The notes below the pieces were generated by a model that saw only the letters and a list, made by a program, of their open reading frames with translations, did no database searches and had not been told where the DNA came from. Below, piece after piece: positions 58,882 through 64,000 of a DNA stretch of 64,000 nucleotides. The translations under genes were made by a program, and so were the position numbers. How positions within the stretch are numbered: position 1 is the stretch's first letter; each line of letters opens with the position of its first letter. This DNA comes from Salipiger sp. CCB-MM3 (GTDB lineage Bacteria; Pseudomonadota; Alphaproteobacteria; Rhodobacterales; Rhodobacteraceae). The stretch covers positions 2,140,501 to 2,204,500 of the forward strand of contig NZ_CP014595.1 in assembly GCF_001687105.1 (NCBI RefSeq), read 5' to 3'.

Positions 58882-59697
58882 ATGAAAGATATTGTTGCAG
58901 ACCCCGCCATCGCCCCGCAGCCCTATGAGAGCCTCGACCGTTTCGAGGGCGCCACGGTGATCGTCACCGGTGCCAGCACCGGCATTGGCCGCGCCACCGC
59001 CCGCCGCTTCGTGCTGGAAGGCGCCAATGTCGCCATGGTGGCGCGCAGCGAAGACGACCTTGCAGAGGCGGCAGAGGGGCTGCCCGAGGCGCGGGTGCTG
59101 AAGATCAGCGCCGATGTGTCGAAGGAAGAGGACGCCAAGCGCATCGCGGCGGAGACGCTGGCGCATTTCGGCGCCATCGACGTGCTGGTGAACAACGCCG
59201 GGACCGCCGTCATGGGCAGCATTGAGGAGGTGGACCGCGAAAGCTGGGACAAGGTGATCGATACCGATCTCACCGGGCTTTACATGGTCACCCGTGCGGC
59301 TTGGCCCGCGCTGCGCACGGCGCGCGGCAATGTGGTCAACACCTCTTCGGTTTCGGGCACAGGGGGCGACTGGAACATGTTCGCCTATAATGCCGCCAAG
59401 GGCGGGGTCACCAATCTGACTCACGCGCTGGCGCTGGACGCGCGCGAAAGCGGCGTGCGGGTAAATGCGGTGAACCCCTCGATCACCCGCTCGGCGCTGA
59501 CCGAGGATATGTTCGAGAACGAAGATCTGCTGCAGAAATTCATGGAGCGCCTGCCGCTGGGCCGCCCCGGCGAGCCCGAAGATGTGGCCGCGGCGATCTG
59601 CTTTCTGGCCTCGCGCGATGCCTGTTTCATCAATGGTGTGAACCTTGCGGTTGACGGCGGGCTGTCGGCCTCGAACGGCCAGCCGCCGCAGGCTTAA
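58882..59697 (+). CDS. Short-chain dehydrogenase/reductase
   Basis: 271 residues from ATG 58882 with CGGAGA at 58871-58876. TGASTGIG cofactor loop, NNAGTAVMG, Ser in NTSSVSGTGG and Y-x3-K in FAYNAAKGG; C-terminal INGVNLAVDGGLSASNG is typical of classical SDRs. A 20-residue N-terminal extension precedes the Rossmann fold. Substrate unknown. It stands alone between two terminators. Confidence 0.9.
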   Translation: MKDIVADPAIAPQPYESLDRFEGATVIVTGASTGIGRATARRFVLEGANVAMVARSEDDLAEAAEGLPEARVLKISADVSKEEDAKRIAAETLAHFGAIDVLVNNAGTAVMGSIEEVDRESWDKVIDTDLTGLYMVTRAAWPALRTARGNVVNTSSVSGTGGDWNMFAYNAAKGGVTNLTHALALDARESGVRVNAVNPSITRSALTEDMFENEDLLQKFMERLPLGRPGEPEDVAAAICFLASRDACFINGVNLAVDGGLSASNGQPPQA

Positions 59698-59770
59698 GCT
59701 GCAAGCCTAAGAAGCGGGTCTTGGGGGTTGGCGGTATGCGCCGGACCCGAGGCTGCGCGCGTGGAAGGCT

Positions 59771-59824
59771 GCGTATTTGGAAAAGAGAAGAAGGGCAGGG
59801 CGTGGGTGCGCTCTGCCCTTTTCT
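59771..59824 (+). repeat. Interspersed tail, type A, merged with an intrinsic terminator
   Basis: GCGTATTTGGAAAAGAGAAG and AAGGGCAG; the last part pairs with CTGCCCTT at 59813-59820, followed by TTTTCT. This shows the tail serving as the 5' arm of a terminator. It ends the SDR transcript 73 bp after its stop; the remaining 177 bp to the next gene hold no other feature I can support. Confidence 0.75.
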
Positions 59825-60001
59825 GTGCCGTCCGGCGATCGGGCGGGATGGCGGCGGCAGTTCTGCGCTGGGCGCGGCAAATGACGGAATTTGGTCGGCA
59901 TATTCGGCAAATGCCCGCGCTTTGCGCGACGCGCTGCATCACTTGAGAGTTCTTTTGCGCCCCGCCTTGTCGTCACGCGGGGGCGTGTCTACATCACCGG
60001 G

Positions 60002-60799
60002 ATGAAAAGCCCGATCCCCTTCCTGAAAAGCAAACCCACCGTCTCGGTCGTGCGCCTGCAGGGCGCCATCGGCATGGCGGGACGCGGCAGTCTCAACGAC
60101 ACCACGCTGGCGCCGGTGCTGGAACGCGCCTTCCGGCGCGGCAAGCCCAAGGCGGTGGCGCTGGAGATCAATTCGCCCGGCGGCTCGCCGGTGCAGAGCT
60201 CGCTCATCGGCGCGCGCATCCGGCGGCTGTCGGAAGAGACCAAAGTGCCGGTCTATGCCTTCGTCGAGGATGTGGCGGCCTCGGGCGGCTATTGGATCGC
60301 CTCGGCGGCGGATGAGATCTTTGCCGACGAAAGCTCGATCCTCGGCTCGATCGGGGTGATCTCGGCGGGCTTCGGCGCGCATGTCTTTCTCAGCCGGCAG
60401 GGGATCGAGCGGCGGGTGCATACCGCGGGGAAATCCAAGAGCATGCTGGACCCGTTCCGTCCCGAGAGCGAAGAGGATGTGGCGCGGCTCGAGCGCATCC
60501 TCGGCCAGTTGCACGAGACCTTCATCACGCAGATCAAGGAGCGGCGGGGCAGCAAGCTTGCCAATGATCCCGATCTCTTTACCGGCGAGATCTGGATCGG
60601 GCGCTCCGCGGTGGAGGTCGGGCTGGCCGATGGCACCGCGCATCTGGTGCCGGGGATGAAGGCGCGGTTCGGCGACAAGGTGAAGTTCCGCCGCTATGGC
60701 GTGAAGAAGCGGCTGATCCCGAAGCTGGGCCTGAGCCTTGCCGAAGAGACGATGGGGCTGATCGAGGAACGCGCGGGCTTCGCGCGCTTCGGGCTCTGA
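60002..60799 (+). CDS. S49 family peptidase (SppA/SohB-like)
   Basis: 265 residues from ATG 60002. ClpP-fold serine peptidase with a Ser-Lys dyad: S94 in VAASGGYWIASAADE and K146 in GKSKSMLDPFRP. EINSPGGSPVQ is the oxyanion loop. The N-terminus has no clear signal peptide or anchor, so this is a short, possibly cytoplasmic or peripherally bound member of the signal-peptide-peptidase family. Followed at once by the 59-residue zinc-ribbon gene. Confidence 0.9.
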   Translation: MKSPIPFLKSKPTVSVVRLQGAIGMAGRGSLNDTTLAPVLERAFRRGKPKAVALEINSPGGSPVQSSLIGARIRRLSEETKVPVYAFVEDVAASGGYWIASAADEIFADESSILGSIGVISAGFGAHVFLSRQGIERRVHTAGKSKSMLDPFRPESEEDVARLERILGQLHETFITQIKERRGSKLANDPDLFTGEIWIGRSAVEVGLADGTAHLVPGMKARFGDKVKFRRYGVKKRLIPKLGLSLAEETMGLIEERAGFARFGL

Positions 60800-60800
60800 C

Positions 60801-60980
60801 ATGCTTGCAAAGATTGTCGCCCTCTTCCTTGTGGTCATCGCGGTGCTGGGGATCTTCGGCAAGCTGCGCATGCCGGGAGTGGGGCGGTTGAGCCGCCGAG
60901 AGGCGGGAAAGAAATGTCCGCGCTGCGGTCGGCACAAGATCGGCAAGGGACCCTGTCCCTGCGGCGAACGAAAGGTCTGA
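60801..60980 (+). CDS. 59-residue membrane-anchored zinc-ribbon protein
   Basis: ATG 60801 is one base after the S49 stop; TGA at 60978-60980 is one base before the antiporter ATG. One membrane span (IVALFLVVIAVLGIFG, about 5-20), a short basic linker, then KKCPRCGRHKIGKGPCPCGE with four Cys in CxxC...CxC form, a zinc ribbon. Tight spacing supports a three-gene operon. Function unknown; small ribbon proteins of this kind often sit with membrane proteases or transporters. Confidence 0.8.
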   Translation: MLAKIVALFLVVIAVLGIFGKLRMPGVGRLSRREAGKKCPRCGRHKIGKGPCPCGERKV

Positions 60981-60981
60981 A

Positions 60982-61938
60982 ATGGTTTTTGTCTACGCGG
61001 CCCTCGGCCTTGTGATCCTGCTTTTGGCGGGGGATGCGCTGGTCAAGGGGGCGGTGAACCTATCTTTGCGCATGGGGATCCCGGCGCTGATCGTTAGCCT
61101 CACCATCGTGGCCTTCGGCACATCCGCGCCCGAGTTGCTGATCTCGATACAGGCCGCGCTCGACGGCGTTCCGGGGATCGCGCTGGGCAATGTGGTGGGC
61201 TCGAACACCGCCAACGTGCTGCTGGTGCTGGGCGTTCCGGCACTGATCACCGTGCTGCACACCTCCGGCCACGACACGCGCAAGAGCTATGCGATCATGA
61301 TCGGCGCCTCGCTGCTTTTCATCGCGCTGGCCTTCCGCGGCACCTTCGACTGGATCGCGGGGCTGGTGATGCTGGGCGTCATGGCGCTGATCTTGTGGGA
61401 TTCGGTGCGCGACGCGCTGAGCCACCGCAAGAACGGCAAGGCCGATGCCGAGCTTGAGGACCTGGAAGATCCCGAGGGTGCGGATCCCGACATGCCGGGC
61501 TGGAAAATCGCGGTCTATCTGGTGCTGGGCCTCGTCGGCCTGCCGGTGGGCGCCAACCTGCTGATCGACAGCGCCACCGAGATCGCCGCCATGTTCGGCG
61601 TGCCCGACACGGTGATCGGCCTGACGCTGGTGGCGCTTGGTACCTCGCTGCCCGAGCTTGCGACCACGGTGATGGCGGCGATCCGGCGGCAGGCGGATGT
61701 GGCGCTTGGCAACGTCATCGGCTCGAACGTCTTCAACCTGCTGGCGATCATCGGCGTCGCGGCGCTGATCAAGCCGATGCCGGTGGATCCGCAATTCCTG
61801 AGCTTCGATCTGTGGGTGATGCTGGCGGCCTCGCTGATCCTCGTGCCCTTCGTCTTCATGAAGCGCGACATCGGACGCGTCTGGGGGGTGGTGCTCTCGG
61901 CGCTTTACATCGGATATGTCAGCTACGTTCTGATCTGA
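60982..61938 (+). CDS. Calcium/sodium antiporter (CaCA family)
   Basis: 318 residues, about ten spans. The two alpha repeats are FGTSAPELLISIQAALDG with GNVVGSNTANVLLVLG and LGTSLPELATTVMAAI with GNVIGSNVFNLLAIIG; the acidic residues in them bind Ca and Na. A negatively charged loop (LEDLEDPEGADPD) lies between. YrbG-like exchanger of the inner membrane. Probably cotranscribed with the S49 and zinc-ribbon genes. Confidence 0.94.
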   Translation: MVFVYAALGLVILLLAGDALVKGAVNLSLRMGIPALIVSLTIVAFGTSAPELLISIQAALDGVPGIALGNVVGSNTANVLLVLGVPALITVLHTSGHDTRKSYAIMIGASLLFIALAFRGTFDWIAGLVMLGVMALILWDSVRDALSHRKNGKADAELEDLEDPEGADPDMPGWKIAVYLVLGLVGLPVGANLLIDSATEIAAMFGVPDTVIGLTLVALGTSLPELATTVMAAIRRQADVALGNVIGSNVFNLLAIIGVAALIKPMPVDPQFLSFDLWVMLAASLILVPFVFMKRDIGRVWGVVLSALYIGYVSYVLI

Positions 61939-61959
61939 TCGGTTTCGGGGGGAAGAAAT

Positions 61960-62748
61960 ATGGGTATCGAGAAACGCGCGCTGGTGACCGGCGCGGGCAA
62001 GCGGCTGGGCCGGGCGATGGCGCTGTATCTGGCGGAGCGCGGCTTTGACGTGGCGGTGCATTACGGCGGCTCGGCGGAGGCGGCCGAAGAGGTCGCGGCG
62101 CTGGTGCGCGAGAAGGGCGGCCGGGCGGTCACGCTGCAGGCCGATCTGCTGGACGAGCGGCAAGTGACCCCGCTGGTGGGGCGCGCTGCCGAGGCGCTTG
62201 GCGGGCCGCTCGGCCTGCTGATCAACAACGCTTCGATCTTCGAGCATGACGACATGGAGACAGCGACGCGCGACAGCTGGGACCGGGCGATGGAATCGAA
62301 CCTGCGCGCGCCCTTTGTGCTGCTGCAGAGCTTCGCGGCGCAGGCGCCCGAGGCCGAAACCGACGAGCGCGGCGAGCCGCGGGCCCGCGCGCTTTGCGTC
62401 AACATGCTTGACCAGCGGCTGCGCAAGCTGACGCCGGAGTTCATCAGCTATACGCTGGCCAAATCGGCGCTCTGGACGCTGACCCAGACCGGGGCGCGGG
62501 CGCTGGCGCCGAACGTGCGGATCAATGCCATCGGGCCGGGGCCGACATTGCAGGGCGCCGATCAGAGCGCCGAGGGCTTCGCCACGCAGCGCGCGGCGAC
62601 GGTTCTGCAGCGCGGATCGAACCCCGAGGACATCTGCGGCGCGCTGGGATATTTCCTCGATGCGCCGGGGGTGACCGGGCAGTTCCTCTGCACCGATGGC
62701 GGCCAGCATCTGGCATGGCAGACGCCCGACACCTGCGACCGCGACTAA
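61960..62748 (+). CDS. SDR, pteridine reductase (FolM)-like
   Basis: 262 residues from ATG 61960. The cofactor loop is TGAGKRLG, the TGxxxR form seen in PTR1 and FolM rather than the usual TGxxxGIG; NNASIFEHD and Y-x3-K in SYTLAKSALW complete the active site, and GPGPTLQG is the C-terminal motif. This suggests reduction of a dihydropterin or dihydrofolate-like substrate, but fol genes are not adjacent, so the role remains inferred. Confidence 0.82.
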   Translation: MGIEKRALVTGAGKRLGRAMALYLAERGFDVAVHYGGSAEAAEEVAALVREKGGRAVTLQADLLDERQVTPLVGRAAEALGGPLGLLINNASIFEHDDMETATRDSWDRAMESNLRAPFVLLQSFAAQAPEAETDERGEPRARALCVNMLDQRLRKLTPEFISYTLAKSALWTLTQTGARALAPNVRINAIGPGPTLQGADQSAEGFATQRAATVLQRGSNPEDICGALGYFLDAPGVTGQFLCTDGGQHLAWQTPDTCDRD

Positions 62749-63066
62749 GGTCGCGGCGGGCAGGCTGCGACAAGTTGTGCACCTGTCACGGGCGCGTTAC
62801 CCAAGTGTTAGGAAAGCATCAAGCTTTCAAGGGTTTGCGCAAAGCTGCGTAAATCTTTTAAGCTAAATCAATACGTTATGTTTTGGCACAATTTTTGTGC
62901 AAATCGACGAAACGGCAAGGATTCAAGGGAAAAACGCAGAACCCCGGAATTCCCCCTCAGGGTTATCCACAGGAACAGTGGATGTATTCTTTCTTGATCT
63001 CAGGGGGCCGGCATTGCAGCGAGATGCAGAATCAAGGCAAGCGGTGAACAGACCGGAAACGACGTG
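62749..63066. other. 318-bp AT-richer intergenic region upstream of uvrC
   Basis: A marked drop in GC between about 62800 and 62940 with TTTTAAGCTAAATCAATACG, the dyad GCACAA-TTT-TTGTGC (62886-62900), a perfect DnaA box at 62963 and two GANTC sites (near 62923 and 63021). No gene. It probably carries the uvrC promoter and regulatory sites; one DnaA box is not enough for an origin call. Confidence 0.5.
62963..62971 (+). promoter_or_regulatory. Perfect DnaA box upstream of uvrC
   Basis: TTATCCACA is the strict DnaA consensus, 96 bp before the uvrC ATG and beside the AT-rich tract. Could tie uvrC expression to DnaA or be a titration site. No clustered second perfect box is visible. Confidence 0.5.
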
Positions 63067-64000
63067 ATGAACGACGAAGCAGACATTCCGAAAGTCGCGC
63101 CGAAACGCGGCTACGAGGTCATCCACGGCTACCTCAAGACGCTCGACTCCAGTCCGGGCGTCTATCGCATGCTGGATGACCAGAGCCGGGTGCTCTACGT
63201 CGGCAAGGCGCGCAATCTGAAGGCGCGGGTGTCGAGCTATTCGCGGTCTTCGGCGCAGCACTCGCGGCGGATCAGCCGGATGATCTCGGAAACCGCGTCG
63301 ATGATGTTCCTGACCACGCGCACCGAGACCGAGGCGCTGCTGCTGGAACAGAACCTGATCAAGCAGCTCAAGCCGAAGTTCAACGTGCTGCTGCGCGACG
63401 ACAAGAGCTTTCCGAACATCCTCGTCACCACCGAACATGACTTTCCGCAGATCAAGAAGCACCGCGGCGCGAAGAGCGAGAAGGGGGCTTACTACGGTCC
63501 CTTCGCCAGCGCCGGGGCGGTGAACCGCACGCTGACGCAGCTGCAGCGGGTGTTCTTGCTGCGCAACTGCTCGGACTCGATGTTCGACAGCCGCACGCGG
63601 CCCTGTCTGCTGTTTCAGATCCGCCGCTGTTCGGGGCCCTGCACGGGTGAGATCAGCGCCGAGGATTACGCGGAATCGGTGCGCGACGCGCAGCGCTTCC
63701 TGTCGGGCAAATCCACCGAGATGCAGGCGCGGCTGGCCGATCAGATGATGGCGGCCTCCGAGGCGATGGAGTTCGAGCGCGCCGCGGCATTGCGCGACCG
63801 TATTCGCGCGCTGACGCAGGTGCAGTCGGTGCAGGGCATCAACCCGCAGGGCGTGGAAGAGGCCGACGTCGTGGCGCTGCATATGGAGCATGGGCAGGCC
63901 TGCGTGCAGGTGTTCTTCATCCGCTCGGGGCAGAACTGGGGCAACCGCGACTTTTATCCGCGCGTCGGCGATGACGTGGAGGAGGCGGAGGTGCTCGAAG
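63067..64000 (+). CDS. uvrC: Excinuclease ABC subunit C, 3' end outside the window
   Basis: The visible 311 codons from ATG 63067 cover the GIY-YIG nuclease domain ([20 protein letters not shown], residues about 29-48), the Cys-rich middle ([17 protein letters not shown]), the UVR domain ([14 protein letters not shown]) and the start of the RNase H-like part. UvrC makes both incisions in nucleotide excision repair with UvrAB. A GTG at 63064 is an alternative start. Confidence 0.96.
   Translation, partial: MNDEADIPKVAPKRGYEVIHGYLKTLDSSPGVYRMLDDQSRVLYVGKARNLKARVSSYSRSSAQHSRRISRMISETASMMFLTTRTETEALLLEQNLIKQLKPKFNVLLRDDKSFPNILVTTEHDFPQIKKHRGAKSEKGAYYGPFASAGAVNRTLTQLQRVFLLRNCSDSMFDSRTRPCLLFQIRRCSGPCTGEISAEDYAESVRDAQRFLSGKSTEMQARLADQMMAASEAMEFERAAALRDRIRALTQVQSVQGINPQGVEEADVVALHMEHGQACVQVFFIRSGQNWGNRDFYPRVGDDVEEAEVLE

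Noticed and set aside
62749..63066. Chromosomal replication origin
   Set aside because: Only one perfect DnaA box, no typical alphaproteobacterial origin neighbours (hemE, parAB, dnaA, gidA).

Overview
The window is a high-GC, gene-dense chromosomal segment of an alphaproteobacterium, most likely of the family Rhodobacteraceae (Roseobacter group). The evidence is a tRNA-His without the usual extra 5' G and with A73, a RibB with a decayed GTP cyclohydrolase II half, an alphaproteobacterial LexA box (GTTC-N7-GTTC) in front of mmcB, PhaR with TGC-rich palindromes, and lysC next to ptsP. No phage, transposon, CRISPR array or plasmid function is visible. It reads as core and flexible chromosome rather than an island.

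Layout. 1-10.6 kb is central metabolism and catabolism: pyruvate carboxylase; a diaminopropionate ammonia-lyase/carbamoylase pair; and a gcdR-gcdH-CoA-transferase glutarate module. 10.8-16.1 kb holds a RecD-like helicase, hotdog-fold proteins, acetyltransferases, a flavin reductase and an EcsC protein. 16.5-24.7 kb has ptsP and lysC on the minus strand, then small enzymes, a Kdo transferase and a cation diffusion facilitator. 24.9-28.6 kb has tRNA-Tyr, rlmB and the ribB-ribH-nusB operon. 28.6-33.2 kb has small membrane proteins, a possible structured RNA, a ClpP-like/coiled-coil membrane pair, SOS-controlled mmcB and tRNA-His. 33.3-37.5 kb has rluD, rpoH with a heat-shock promoter, an oxidoreductase and phaR. 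37.6-48.3 kb is a minus-strand amine-utilisation cluster: an amino-acid-type ABC transporter, two glutamine-synthetase-like ligases, a class I amidotransferase, a PuuB-like oxidase and a DegT aminotransferase. 48.5-56 kb has TerB paralogs, rlmJ, an acyltransferase, pyrG, secG, a transporter and thiN. 56-64 kb has a very acidic 823-residue protein, two SDR enzymes, an S49 peptidase, a 59-residue zinc-ribbon protein, a Ca/Na antiporter and the start of uvrC.

How the parts work together. The ABC importer plus gamma-glutamyl ligase, oxidase and amidotransferase set suggests uptake and glutamylated breakdown of a polyamine or other amine. DAP ammonia-lyase with a ureido hydrolase would take a carbamoylated diaminopropionate-like compound to pyruvate and ammonia. 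GcdH and its CoA transferase take glutarate towards crotonyl-CoA. Several controls can be read from the DNA: a RamB/ScfR-like inverted pair before pyc, a 19-bp palindrome between gcdR and gcdH, LexA before mmcB, sigma-32 before rpoH and PhaR boxes before phaR.

The most unusual signal is a short interspersed element between genes. Full copies have one GGGGC/GCCCC hairpin, a second hairpin whose sequence differs between copies while pairing is kept, and a conserved tail with ATATTTTT followed by an AGA/CTAGA-GAAG motif. Other points worth a second look are the candidate ncRNA near 29.3-29.5 kb, the acidic-aromatic protein with a 15-bp tandem repeat, and the head-to-head genes that share a CATG start.
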